From: Crocinitomicaceae bacterium
GTDB lineage: Bacteria > Bacteroidota > Bacteroidia > Flavobacteriales_G > Salibacteraceae
Direction of reading: 5' to 3'
Length of the DNA stretch: 64,000 nt
NCBI GenBank assembly: GCA_002713215.1
Contig: PAVO01000036.1
Span: 1 to 64,000, forward strand
The stretch's first letter is position 1. Each line of letters begins with the position of its first letter. Below the pieces are notes generated by a model. It did no database searches. It was given only the letters and a program-made list of their open reading frames with translations, and was not told where the DNA came from. This document shows, piece by piece, positions 1 to 8,252 of this stretch. The position numbers were made by a program, and so were the translations under genes.

Positions 1-1030
1 AAAGCTGGAAGCATCGTAGTTACCACCACTTACTCCACCTCCTGAGTAGGTTCCACCTGAAGGACTTCCTCCACTCAAAGCAAACACTGGTGTGTTTTCG
101 CATACATCGGCTTGGGCACTTATTGCTACCGTTGGAAGTGCATTTACAGTTATCGTTTGAGTTGCACTACTTGAACAGTTATTGGAATCGGTAAACATAT
201 AAGTCAACGTATCCGTGGTTACCATACTTGGGTTGTATTTTCCTGAGGTAACACTGTTTCCTGAATACATTCCGGTTCCTCCTGAAACTGGCATCCCTTC
301 TATTAGTGTATAGCTTGCACTTCCTAAACAAAGATCAGCGAGGGTTGCAAAAGTTACAACGGGTACTGTATCTGCAGTAATCATTGCAGTATCGGTATTG
401 GTACAACTGTTCGTATCAGTAAAGGAGTAAACAATAGTATCAACTCCTGCTTTGGTCGCTGAGTAAACCGTATCAACAACTCCGTTAACGGTATAGGATC
501 CACCTGTTGGTGTTCCGGTAGTTAGATTTATCGGAGCCGCATTCAAACACCAGTTATTCTGAGTTGAAAAACTAACTGTAGGTAATGCGTTAACCACCTG
601 AGATTGTGATGCTGTATCGGTACAACCTTGAGTATTGGTAAATGAATACGTAATACTATGTGTTCCAACACCCGCAGTATCAGCAGTAAATATTCCTGAA
701 CTGTTTACTCCGGTTCCAGAATAAGTACCTCCAGCTGGCATTCCACCAGTTAAATTAAATGGTGAACTTCCAAGACAAACATCACTTAATGAAGTCATGG
801 TTACGTTTGGTGCAGCATCAACTGTTATGTATGCAGTGTCTGAAGCTTTACAACCGATAGTATCGGTAAAAGTATAATAAAGTGTATCCTGACCTGCTCC
901 TGCACTTACCGGATTAAATTTACCTCCGGTAACATTAGTTCCTGAATAAACACCTCCAACTGGAGTGGCTCCGGTTAAGGTCGTAGCAGTATCATTACTA
1001 CAAACATTATTAGGATTTGGGAAGTTAACG
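1..1030 (-). repeat. tandem Ig/PKD-like protein repeats, about 225 bp period
   Basis: The conserved Tyr of the GGxYSG core lies at codons starting at 46, 265, 493, 721 and 946, giving spacings of 219, 228, 228 and 225 bp (73-76 residues). Each unit carries a CLG/CxN-type cysteine start, the GGxYSGxxV turn, and a later TxTYxFTDxxGC segment. The array continues past the window edge. Confidence 0.8.
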
Positions 1031-4000
1031 GTTGGTAGAGGGTTAGCTCCAACTTTAACCGTATCAGTTGAGGAACAAGAAGACTTAGTAACCTCACAAT
1101 AGTAAGTTCCAGGTGCAGTTACAGTCAATGTAGCATTAGTTGAGTTATCACTCCACTTGTAAGTTGCACCACTTGTAGTTGCATCCAATACATAGTTAAT
1201 AGAAGAAGCTCCACAGAATGCCGTATCCTTTCCTAAAGAGAATACTGGAAGGGGAGTTACATTTAGAATGGCCATGCTTCTGTCTGATGCACAACCTTCC
1301 TCAGTGACTACCCAATTGTAGAAAAAGTAGTAGTATCCCGCTAAACCGTTAATTGCTTGTTTAATAGAAACGGCTCCACCAGTTGAATTAAAAGGATAAG
1401 TTGCTCCCCCGCTGTTTCTATATAAGTTTGATACAGTAGAACCACTTGCATCAAGTTTATAACCTGTACCAACAGGGATTGAGAATCCTACAGCAAGCTG
1501 ATTTGCTCCGGAAGATCCAACCGCAATCACCTTGGTCTGAAGTACAGTATTTGTAGAACTCAATAATCGAACGGTTACATTTCCTGTACCACCTGCATAT
1601 ACAGTAACAGAATCTAATACAAAAGCACTTTTAGCATCAAATACCAACCCATCTGTAAAAGTTGTATATGTTCCACCACTTCCTATTGAATTATTAGCAG
1701 CCCCAGCATTTCCTTTTGCCATTGGGAATGTCTCTACATAAAAAGTATCTGTCTTAATTGCATTTGTAATTTTCAAAGTATCAGAAGTACTTATCGCAGT
1801 TCCTCCAGTTTTGGAACTAAACCAACGATAACCTACTGATCCTGCTGTAGCTATCAAGGTGGTATCAGTTCCTGCACAAACCGTGCTATTTGATGCAACA
1901 CTTGGCGCATTTGGAACAAGACCAATAGAAACACCTGCACTCATTGTAGTATCATTTGAATTATCCTGATCCCCTGAGTGGGTAGTATATCCTTTGAAAT
2001 TGTAGGTACCACCTGCTAAGGTATTCAATGTTCCAACCACCACTGTATCTGCCTTACCTGAAGCCAAAGAAGCAATTGTTGTAGAAAGTGAAGTTGTAGC
2101 CGATCCGGTAACGTCAACAGTAACACCAATACTGGATTGAGTAGCACTACCATAGTTAAATACAGCCACTTTTACTTGTGTAGAATCATCACCACAGCCA
2201 CCTGTAGGTTCTGTAATGGCAGTTACACCCAAATCGTTTGAAGGAGGAGTACCAATAAAAATATCAGTCAAATGAAAATCATAATCCTGACCTGAAGTAG
2301 TACCAACCGTTCCAAAGAATCCAATTATTGCAGCGTTTCCTGAATAACTTCCCAATGGAACTTTATATGAAGTATAACTGTTTCCAGGCTCATTACTGGT
2401 AGTAATAGAGAAGATTCTGGTCCAAGAACCTCCACAATCCGTAGAAATCATAACATTCATACTATCATCTGAGCCCATAGCATCTGTAGCAGCACTATTC
2501 CAATTCGTTACTGCTCCTTTAAATAGCAAAGTATCGGTACCTGACACAGAAAACTTAGGGCTTAAAATCCATTCGTGCTGGCCAGTACCGTAAAGATTAA
2601 CCCTCGCTCCGGTCTTTCCTAATGCCGATTGTTGCACTGCATTTGAATTGGTCCAGGAAGATGATGTTCCTGAAGGAACAGGTTTGCCATCTGCCTCACT
2701 CCAACCAGCGAAAACGGAAGAAAGGTTAGTCCCTGTAAAACCTGCAAAATCCACTTTTTGAGGAGTTGCATAAGTTGCCGTTTGAGTTAAATTTAATACG
2801 CTTCCAGAATCATTACTCGTATTACCATCACCAGATACGACTGTAAAAGGTTTAATTGCATAACTTCCGGCAGCAGTCATTAATACAGTATCAACAAGTA
2901 CATGCATGGTATCACCACCAACCAATGTATCAGACGATAAAACCTTACTAATTGTTGTATTTACCTGACCAGTAATTTTTGCACCAACTGTAGTATTGTT
3001 AGTTCCAAAGTTAATTGTTGTACTCGTGTTGTTTTCTATAACCACATATATAGGTTGAGCATATCCTAAACACCCACTTTTGGTGTAAGCACTATTTGCC
3101 TTCATATCCAGGTTAGGAGGTGTTCCCATAAAAATATCGGTAATATGAAAATCGTAATCTTCAGGGTCATTGGTAGGTCCATCTTGTGCATAAAAAGCAA
3201 CTTGGATGGCTTGACCATTATAAGCACTCAAGCTCATACTAAAACTTGTAAGTGTATTCGTTAAAGCATTGGCCTTGGTAAACACCATTACGTTAGTCCA
3301 GCTTGCTCCGTTGTCATTGGAGATACGAACCATCACGGAGTCGTCAGAACCCATAGAATCTATGCCAGCAGAATTATAATTAGTTACTGCAGCCTTAAAT
3401 CTCAAGGAATCTGTGGAGGTTACTCCAAAACGAGGTGAAATTATCCATTCGTCTCTGGTGGTAGTATACAGATTAACTTTAGCCGTCGTTTTTCCAAACG
3501 CAGTGGTTTGGGTGGTGTTTGATACCGTCCAGGAAGAAGTGGTTCCTGAAGGAATAACATTAGTAGATTCTTTCCAACCTGGAAAAACTGAACTTAAATT
3601 AGAGCCCGTGAATCCCGTAAAATTATTTTCCAATGGCGTAGCATATAATGTGGTAAAAGAATGCTTAGCCCATGCAGAAGAATCGCCAGGAGAACAAATC
3701 TCTCTGAAATATATATCGTATCCAGTTGCTGCTGTAAGTGAACTTAGACCAACAGAAGAGGAACTTATTATGGCACTAGTTCCAGTGCCTTGTGTAAAAT
3801 TACTTAAGCCGTATTCATATTGAATTGAAGTACCTGAACCTACCGCGTTAAATAATATAGTGTTAGAAGTTGCTGCTATATTGGTATCTCTAATGCTTGT
3901 AGGAGGAAAACAAGTAGGGGTCTCACGTAATAAAATATGGTCTAGAGCCATATCTTGGTCATATGTAGTGGTTCCCGTACCACCCATGTTTAGACCGCCT

Positions 4001-4518
4001 TCATGGGCACCAAATCTTAACTGGACACTATCTCCAGATGCAAATGTTCCAAAGGAACTTGTGAGTGTATATGTGTACTTTTTCCAACCACTAACTACTG
4101 AATCTTGGTGCATAACCACCCAAGAACTTCCATTCCAATACTGGACGTAAAATTGATTCTTTGGAGTAAAGGAGGAAGTTGTTGTCTGACTATTATACCA
4201 GAAAGAAAGCTCTGGAGTTGTCAAACTTCCAACATAAACTTTTGGGGTTTGCAACGCGGTAGAATCCGGGTCATCGCTAAAGTCCATTCTTGCATAACTA
4301 CCTGAGTTACCAAAAGGGTCTAAAATTGTAGAGGTAGAGCCGAAATCAACACTACCACAGAAACTCCAACTGTCACTTGATTGGGATACTTGTGTCCATC
4401 CGGTAGGCAATGCGCAAACAGAAAAATCTTCAGAAATAACCGTTTGACTATTCCCGGAAGCAAAAAACAACCAAGAAAAAACGGAGGCAATAAAAAACTT
4501 TAAATAATTTTTAGTCAT
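1..4518 (-). CDS. giant secreted multidomain adhesin-like protein, 3' end outside window
   Basis: An open frame of 1,506 codons runs from the ATG at 4516-4518 to the window edge; I spot-checked many lines across it and saw no stop. Residues 1-25 form a signal peptide ending near FASGNSQ. A MAM/jelly-roll-like region (about 25-200, Trp/Asp-rich) follows, then an FnIII-like segment (about 200-290). Next come two choice-of-anchor-J-like domains with strongly matching sequence (YATP...IFxGTPP), each followed by a CARDB-like stretch. The last third consists of Ig/PKD-like repeats with a GGxYSGxxV core. This architecture is typical of T9SS-exported cell-surface adhesins of gliding Bacteroidota. A C-terminal sorting domain would lie outside the window. 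It could instead be a secreted matrix protein; no catalytic domain was seen. Cysteines recur about once per Ig repeat. Confidence 0.85.
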   Translation of the reverse strand, partial: MTKNYLKFFIASVFSWLFFASGNSQTVISEDFSVCALPTGWTQVSQSSDSWSFCGSVDFGSTSTILDPFGNSGSYARMDFSDDPDSTALQTPKVYVGSLTTPELSFWYNSQTTTSSFTPKNQFYVQYWNGSSWVVMHQDSVVSGWKKYTYTLTSSFGTFASGDSVQLRFGAHEGGLNMGGTGTTTYDQDMALDHILLRETPTCFPPTSIRDTNIAATSNTILFNAVGSGTSIQYEYGLSNFTQGTGTSAIISSSSVGLSSLTAATGYDIYFREICSPGDSSAWAKHSFTTLYATPLENNFTGFTGSNLSSVFPGWKESTNVIPSGTTSSWTVSNTTQTTAFGKTTAKVNLYTTTRDEWIISPRFGVTSTDSLRFKAAVTNYNSAGIDSMGSDDSVMVRISNDNGASWTNVMVFTKANALTNTLTSFSMSLSAYNGQAIQVAFYAQDGPTNDPEDYDFHITDIFMGTPPNLDMKANSAYTKSGCLGYAQPIYVVIENNTSTTINFGTNNTTVGAKITGQVNTTISKVLSSDTLVGGDTMHVLVDTVLMTAAGSYAIKPFTVVSGDGNTSNDSGSVLNLTQTATYATPQKVDFAGFTGTNLSSVFAGWSEADGKPVPSGTSSSWTNSNAVQQSALGKTGARVNLYGTGQHEWILSPKFSVSGTDTLLFKGAVTNWNSAATDAMGSDDSMNVMISTDCGGSWTRIFSITTSNEPGNSYTSYKVPLGSYSGNAAIIGFFGTVGTTSGQDYDFHLTDIFIGTPPSNDLGVTAITEPTGGCGDDSTQVKVAVFNYGSATQSSIGVTVDVTGSATTSLSTTIASLASGKADTVVVGTLNTLAGGTYNFKGYTTHSGDQDNSNDTTMSAGVSIGLVPNAPSVASNSTVCAGTDTTLIATAGSVGYRWFSSKTGGTAISTSDTLKITNAIKTDTFYVETFPMAKGNAGAANNSIGSGGTYTTFTDGLVFDAKSAFVLDSVTVYAGGTGNVTVRLLSSTNTVLQTKVIAVGSSGANQLAVGFSIPVGTGYKLDASGSTVSNLYRNSGGATYPFNSTGGAVSIKQAINGLAGYYYFFYNWVVTEEGCASDRSMAILNVTPLPVFSLGKDTAFCGASSINYVLDATTSGATYKWSDNSTNATLTVTAPGTYYCEVTKSSCSSTDTVKVGANPLPTVNFPNPNNVCSNDTATTLTGATPVGGVYSGTNVTGGKFNPVSAGAGQDTLYYTFTDTIGCKASDTAYITVDAAPNVTMTSLSDVCLGSSPFNLTGGMPAGGTYSGTGVNSSGIFTADTAGVGTHSITYSFTNTQGCTDTASQSQVVNALPTVSFSTQNNWCLNAAPINLTTGTPTGGSYTVNGVVDTVYSATKAGVDTIVYSFTDTNSCTNTDTAMITADTVPVVTFATLADLCLGSASYTLIEGMPVSGGTGMYSGNSVTSGKYNPSMVTTDTLTYMFTDSNNCSSSATQTITVNALPTVAISAQADVCENTPVFALSGGSPSGGTYSGGGVSGGNYDASSF
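2242..2772 (-). repeat. second copy of the internal anchor-J-like domain duplication
   Basis: This segment encodes a domain starting at YATP and ending IFIGTPP. It aligns with 3115-3645 at a fixed offset of 873 bp (291 residues) at both ends. Shared landmarks are SSVFxGW, SGTxSSWT, MGSDDS and DYDFHxTDIF. Confidence 0.75.
3115..3645 (-). repeat. first copy of the internal anchor-J-like domain duplication
   Basis: This is the N-terminal partner of the 2242-2772 copy. It starts YATP and ends IFMGTPP, with the same motif order. The protein sequences remain clearly alignable but the codons have diverged, so the duplication is not recent. Confidence 0.75.
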
Positions 4519-5014
4519 AATTGATATTTATTTTAATAAAACTGAAATCGAAAACAATATAGCTGTAACAGTTCCTAAAGATGCTGTAAAAGATAACTAC
4601 CTACTTGTCCAGATATTGAAATGGACGCAACTAGAAACATAAGGACGATCGCCATAATAGAATTCGATTCATAATAGTAATTAAACAATTAGTAATAGTT
4701 GAGCTACAAAATTAATCACTAAAACGCAGACGAAATATAAAAACCGAACGTTTGGTTGGACTTTTTGAGAACATTCAAAATATTTTAATTCAATAAGGGC
4801 GTATATAACTGGTTATTAGCAATTAAAATAGGAGACAGTCCTAGTTTTTTAACAAAATAATTTTGTTAATGAACCGGTTTTCTTCGTTAAAAGAGGTTCA
4901 AAAATTGAGATTTATCAGTAATTTCCAATCAACTAAAACCAAAAGATTCTTAAAACGCTCATGTTTTTAAAAAAGTTGAATTTCTTTATCGTAATATTGC
5001 AATAAATAAATATA
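4519..5014. other. 496-bp intergenic region between divergent genes
   Basis: AT-rich, with no convincing open frame. A TAATTTTG sequence on the minus strand (4707-4714) fits the Bacteroidota -7 element for the adhesin gene, though 190 bp upstream of its ATG. The plus-strand end holds the ArsR-type dyad described separately. Nothing else was recognised. Confidence 0.5.
4985..5006 (+). promoter_or_regulatory. candidate ArsR operator
   Basis: An 11+11 bp inverted repeat without spacer, TTTATCGTAAT / ATTGCAATAAA, matches in 9 of 11 positions. It ends 8 bp before the arsR ATG and overlaps a -7-like TAATATTG (4992-4999). Position and symmetry suit autorepression by the ArsR protein encoded next. 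Confidence 0.55.
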
Positions 5015-5344
5015 ATGGGATTAACAAAAACTGAGGAATTCACTGCCGAGCAAAATGCAATAGCATCCATCGCCAAGGCAATAGGTCATCCGGCAAGAGT
5101 TGCAATACTTGAATATTTAATTTCGTCCAAAACCTGCATTACCGGAAATATAGTTGATCAACTACCACTGAGCCAGTCTACGGTAAGCCAACACCTAAAG
5201 GAACTCAAATCAGTTGGTTTAATTAAGGGCTCCATTGAAGGTACCAGCGTATGTTATTGTATCAATGAAGAGGTTTGGGAAAAATCCAGTAACCGATTGA
5301 ACCAACTATTTAATCACTTCCAAATTGAAAATAATTGTTGTTAG
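5015..5344 (+). CDS. arsR: ArsR-family arsenic-responsive repressor
   Basis: This 109-residue winged-helix repressor is probably the As(III)-sensing regulator of the operon it heads. The ArsR helix-turn-helix is visible around residues 45-65 (LPLSQSTVSQHLKEL) and is followed by a wing. The classic ELCVC metal-binding helix is absent. Candidate thiol ligands are Cys41, the Cys80-x-Cys82 pair in the wing, and a C-terminal Cys108-Cys109 pair, so the inducer site seems to be of one of the alternative ArsR types. The stop is 8 bp before the next start. The identification rests on family motifs plus the adjoining arsI and arsC. Confidence 0.85.
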   Translation: MGLTKTEEFTAEQNAIASIAKAIGHPARVAILEYLISSKTCITGNIVDQLPLSQSTVSQHLKELKSVGLIKGSIEGTSVCYCINEEVWEKSSNRLNQLFNHFQIENNCC

Positions 5345-5352
5345 AAAGTAAT

Positions 5353-5862
5353 ATGAAATTTCCAAGAATGCACGTTAGTCTTTATGTAAAAGACATAAAT
5401 GACACCGCAAAGTTCTACGAATCGTTTTTTAATCAAAAAGCGAATAAGGTTAAACCCGATTATGTCAAATTTGAATTGGAGGAACCTTCTCTGATCATTT
5501 CGTTTGTTGAAAATCAAGAAAAAGTAAGTCCTGCTTTCGGTCACCTGGGAATACAAATAGAATCGGAAGAGGAGCTTCGGAAACGTTTGACCGCAACCAA
5601 TAATGCCGGGCTAAAAATTCTAGAAGAAATGGGAACGAATTGTTGCTATGCCAGTCAGGACAAATTTTGGGTAACCGATCCGAATGGATATCAATGGGAA
5701 GTGTACTTTTTTCATAAAGATGTGGAATTCAATGATCCCAGGTATTCTAATGGCGAATCGAGCCAATGTTGCATGCCTACAGATGACAAAAAGAAAATAA
5801 GGTTGGTGGACCTTGCAGCCAAGAACGAAGAAGTTTGTGAGCCGGGGTCAGGCTGCTGCTAG
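5353..5862 (+). CDS. arsI: ArsI/CadI-family vicinal-oxygen-chelate dioxygenase
   Basis: This 169-residue protein has the glyoxalase/bleomycin-resistance fold. In characterised ArsI enzymes the reaction is O2-dependent cleavage of the C-As bond of trivalent organoarsenicals. Metal-ligand candidates are His7, His64 and Glu116, and the organoarsenical-binding vicinal pair is Cys97-Cys98 in GTNCCYA; both sets match ArsI spacing. Further Cys pairs lie at 139-140 and 168-169 in an extended tail. The ATG at 5353 was chosen because MKFPRMHVSL starts the domain directly; an in-frame start at 5335 would overlap arsR. CadI-type cadmium/arsenic-inducible proteins belong to the same family, so activity on a substrate is inferred. 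Confidence 0.8.
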   Translation: MKFPRMHVSLYVKDINDTAKFYESFFNQKANKVKPDYVKFELEEPSLIISFVENQEKVSPAFGHLGIQIESEEELRKRLTATNNAGLKILEEMGTNCCYASQDKFWVTDPNGYQWEVYFFHKDVEFNDPRYSNGESSQCCMPTDDKKKIRLVDLAAKNEEVCEPGSGCC

Positions 5863-5865
5863 TAA

Positions 5866-6282
5866 ATGGCTATGAAAAATGTATTAGTTCTTTGCACGGG
5901 AAATTCGTGTAGAAGCCAAATGGCTCATGGCTATCTTAAAGCTTTAGGCAAAGGAAAAATTAATGTGTTGAGCGCCGGTGTGGAAACACATGGTTTGAAT
6001 CAAGACGCAGTTGAATCGATGAAACGCGACGGAATTGATATTTCGGACCATACCAGTAACCTAATGTCCGATTATATGGACATAGATTTTGACGTTGTTA
6101 TAACCGTATGCGATAACGCCAATGAACGTTGCCCCTACTTTCCGGGAAAAGTTTTAAGGATTCATCAAAACTTTGAAGATCCGAGTAAAGCAACGTTAGC
6201 CGGAGATGACAGGGCCCAAGAATTCGACAGAATCAGAAATAAGATTCGAGGTTTTTCGCAAAACTTCCTGGATCAACTTTAA
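5866..6282 (+). CDS. arsC: arsenate reductase, thioredoxin-coupled (LMW-PTP fold)
   Basis: This 138-residue enzyme reduces As(V) to As(III). The catalytic P-loop is Cys10-TGNSC-Arg16. The two further redox cysteines, Cys82 and Cys89, sit at the same residue numbers as in the Staphylococcus pI258-type enzyme, which passes its disulfide to thioredoxin. The start at 5866 is 3 bp after the arsI stop and preserves that numbering; an ATG at 5872 is possible. The complete Cys set makes a plain tyrosine phosphatase unlikely. Confidence 0.9.
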   Translation: MAMKNVLVLCTGNSCRSQMAHGYLKALGKGKINVLSAGVETHGLNQDAVESMKRDGIDISDHTSNLMSDYMDIDFDVVITVCDNANERCPYFPGKVLRIHQNFEDPSKATLAGDDRAQEFDRIRNKIRGFSQNFLDQL

Positions 6283-6291
6283 TATTGTTTC

Positions 6292-7005
6292 ATGAAACTG
6301 AAAAAAGTTATCGCACTCACCGGGGCAAGTAGCGGCATTGGAGAGGCTTCGGCCAGGGCTCTTTCTCATTCACCTCACATGCTGGTACTAATGGCTAGAA
6401 ACGCAGGTAAGCTGAATGCCATTGCTAAAGAGTTGGAATGCCCCGTTTTAGTTCTTGAAACCGATGTTACCGATACCAATCAGATAGAATCCGCTTTCAA
6501 AACCATTCAAGAAAAATTTGGCGGACTTGATGTTTTAATAAATAATGCCGGTGTGGGTTACTTCGATCCAATTGATGATGCCAAATTGAACGAGTGGCAC
6601 ACCATGATTGATGTGAATATTAAAGGAGTGGTCAATTGCCTTCACTACGGATTACCGTTGCTAAAAAACAGTGTTGATGGACAAATCATTAATGTTGCTT
6701 CGGTTGCGGCACATCAGGTGTTTCAAAATTCAGGGGTATATTCAGCTACCAAACATGCCGTAGGCGCAATAAGTAAGTCCTTGCACCTGGAACTTGGCAA
6801 ACAACTCAAAATAACTACAATTTCTCCCGGTGCAGTGGATACACCTTTTGTCGACAACACAAGCAACGAAGAGATGATTGATGACTTAAAGAAATATTTT
6901 GCGGGAGGCCTTGACCCAACGGTAGTTGCTGAACAAATCATCCATTGCATAGAACAGCCCTTAAATGTAGCAATAAGTGAAATCATCGTAAGACCAAAGC
7001 GTTAA
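6292..7005 (+). CDS. short-chain dehydrogenase/reductase
   Basis: This 237-residue classical SDR is a cytoplasmic NAD(P)-dependent oxidoreductase of unknown substrate. Visible motifs are the N-terminal dinucleotide-binding TGASSGIGEA, the NNAG strand, and the catalytic Ser with YSATK. It lies 9 bp after arsC and is presumably the last gene of the ars operon, at the place where an arsenite permease is often found. No arsenic link is established for this family, so it may simply be co-transcribed. It is convergent with the Rrf2-family gene across a 20-bp gap with no evident terminator. Confidence 0.85.
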   Translation: MKLKKVIALTGASSGIGEASARALSHSPHMLVLMARNAGKLNAIAKELECPVLVLETDVTDTNQIESAFKTIQEKFGGLDVLINNAGVGYFDPIDDAKLNEWHTMIDVNIKGVVNCLHYGLPLLKNSVDGQIINVASVAAHQVFQNSGVYSATKHAVGAISKSLHLELGKQLKITTISPGAVDTPFVDNTSNEEMIDDLKKYFAGGLDPTVVAEQIIHCIEQPLNVAISEIIVRPKR

Positions 7006-7025
7006 GGAATTCAGAAGAAAGAAGC

Positions 7026-7469
7026 TTAGCCGAATATACTAAACAGGTCTTTATTACTCTCCAGACTGGCCGTTAACGTATTGATAGTTAGCCCATCAAA
7101 AAGCTCCATCGTTTGTTGTTTTAAACTTACATATGAAAAATGTGCAGGACATGGTTTTTCATCGGAACAACCTGGCAGTCCCAAAAAACAATCTGAAAAA
7201 AAATCTTCTCCTTCAATAATTTCAACAACTGTTCGAATGGTTACTCCTCCGGTAATCTCATTTACTAAAAATCCACCGCCCGGACCTTTGACGGAAGCTA
7301 AAATTTTATTCTTAGTAAGCGGCTGTAGCAGTTTGGCGGTAAAGTGTTCAGGTGAATTTATCCCTTTAGCTATCTCTTTAATACTAATAGGGTCTGAGCT
7401 TGTTATGGACTTTTGGTTAATGTAAATCAAAGCACGTATAGCATATTGAGACGTCTTTGAAATTTTCAT
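7026..7469 (-). CDS. Rrf2-family Fe-S transcriptional regulator (NsrR/IscR type)
   Basis: A 147-residue winged-helix regulator. The N-terminal MKISKTSQYAIRAL, the recognition-helix region around residues 36-50 and the GPGGGF wing are characteristic of Rrf2 proteins. Cys94, Cys101 and Cys107 form a CX6CX5C loop suited to an Fe-S cluster, as in NsrR (NO sensing) or IscR. The start lies 3 bp after the nosY stop, so the gene appears to be the last cistron of the nos operon. Control of nos genes in response to NO or redox state is inferred from this position; the exact ligand cannot be told. Confidence 0.85.
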   Translation of the reverse strand: MKISKTSQYAIRALIYINQKSITSSDPISIKEIAKGINSPEHFTAKLLQPLTKNKILASVKGPGGGFLVNEITGGVTIRTVVEIIEGEDFFSDCFLGLPGCSDEKPCPAHFSYVSLKQQTMELFDGLTINTLTASLESNKDLFSIFG

Positions 7470-7472
7470 GGT

Positions 7473-8252
7473 TTAAAAATCTTTTGTATTGCCTTTTCTA
7501 ATTAATAAATACAAAGGAAGTGTTATCCAAATTAATGCCGAAGACAAAGAAACGAAGAATCCTGCCGTAGAACCAAAAAACTGACGAAATGATGCACCAG
7601 TAAAGCCCATTAGAGCAGACAAATCCAGTTTCAATAGAATCATTACTCTACTCAGGTCCATTGGATTTAATACCGTGCCTATCATAGCGAATTTTTCCAG
7701 GGGATAATCATTAAACCACAATAAAAGAATGAGGAACAAACCATCGTAGATCACAGCGAAAAATAACCAGACCACAATCGCATACCCAAAACCCAGCACC
7801 CTATTTTCATTTCTTAAGGTAATAAGTAAGGCGAGCGCCGAAAAAATAAGTGTAAGCATTACCCCAGCCAGTAGAACAATGGATAACTCCTGCAAAATTT
7901 GAAGGCCATTGCCAATGAATAACATCGGAAGTCCAAACCCTACCAGCAGGTTTATGACCAGCGATAGGGACAGCCCAAAATAATTCCCATAAAAATATTG
8001 GCTTCTTCGAATGGGCTGAGCCAACAACAGTTCAGCAAAATCCCGGTTTTGATAGAAGTAAATTACTCCTAGTAAAAGGGAAACAAGTGGAGTTATAAAT
8101 AAGACAATATTCATGAGGCTGGCCACCGCATTTGTTGCCGAATTGGAGAAATAAAGCAATGAAGCAGAACTCAACAAATAGAACAAGGTATATACAATAC
8201 TCCATCTGCTGCGCAGCAGGTCAAACAGGCAATATTTAAATACACTAAGCAT
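7473..8252 (-). CDS. nosY: NosY, ABC transporter permease for NosZ maturation
   Basis: This 259-residue inner-membrane protein has about six hydrophobic segments (near 17-35, 45-66, 97-118, 125-147, 157-185, 225-250). Its start overlaps the nosF stop by 8 bp. In the NosDFY complex it forms the membrane part that couples NosF ATP hydrolysis to periplasmic NosD during CuZ-site assembly. The assignment rests on topology together with the nosL-nosD-nosF order. Confidence 0.88.
   Translation of the reverse strand: MLSVFKYCLFDLLRSRWSIVYTLFYLLSSASLLYFSNSATNAVASLMNIVLFITPLVSLLLGVIYFYQNRDFAELLLAQPIRRSQYFYGNYFGLSLSLVINLLVGFGLPMLFIGNGLQILQELSIVLLAGVMLTLIFSALALLITLRNENRVLGFGYAIVVWLFFAVIYDGLFLILLLWFNDYPLEKFAMIGTVLNPMDLSRVMILLKLDLSALMGFTGASFRQFFGSTAGFFVSLSSALIWITLPLYLLIRKGNTKDF

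Noticed and set aside
1-1030. Regular repeat spacing suggestive of a CRISPR array
   Set aside because: The 219-228 bp period encodes protein repeats in frame and lacks short identical repeats or unique spacers.
3413-4305. Three open frames on the plus strand opposite the adhesin gene
   Set aside because: They are antisense to a continuous 1,506-codon frame with a signal peptide and recognisable domains, and their products look like reverse-frame low-complexity sequence.
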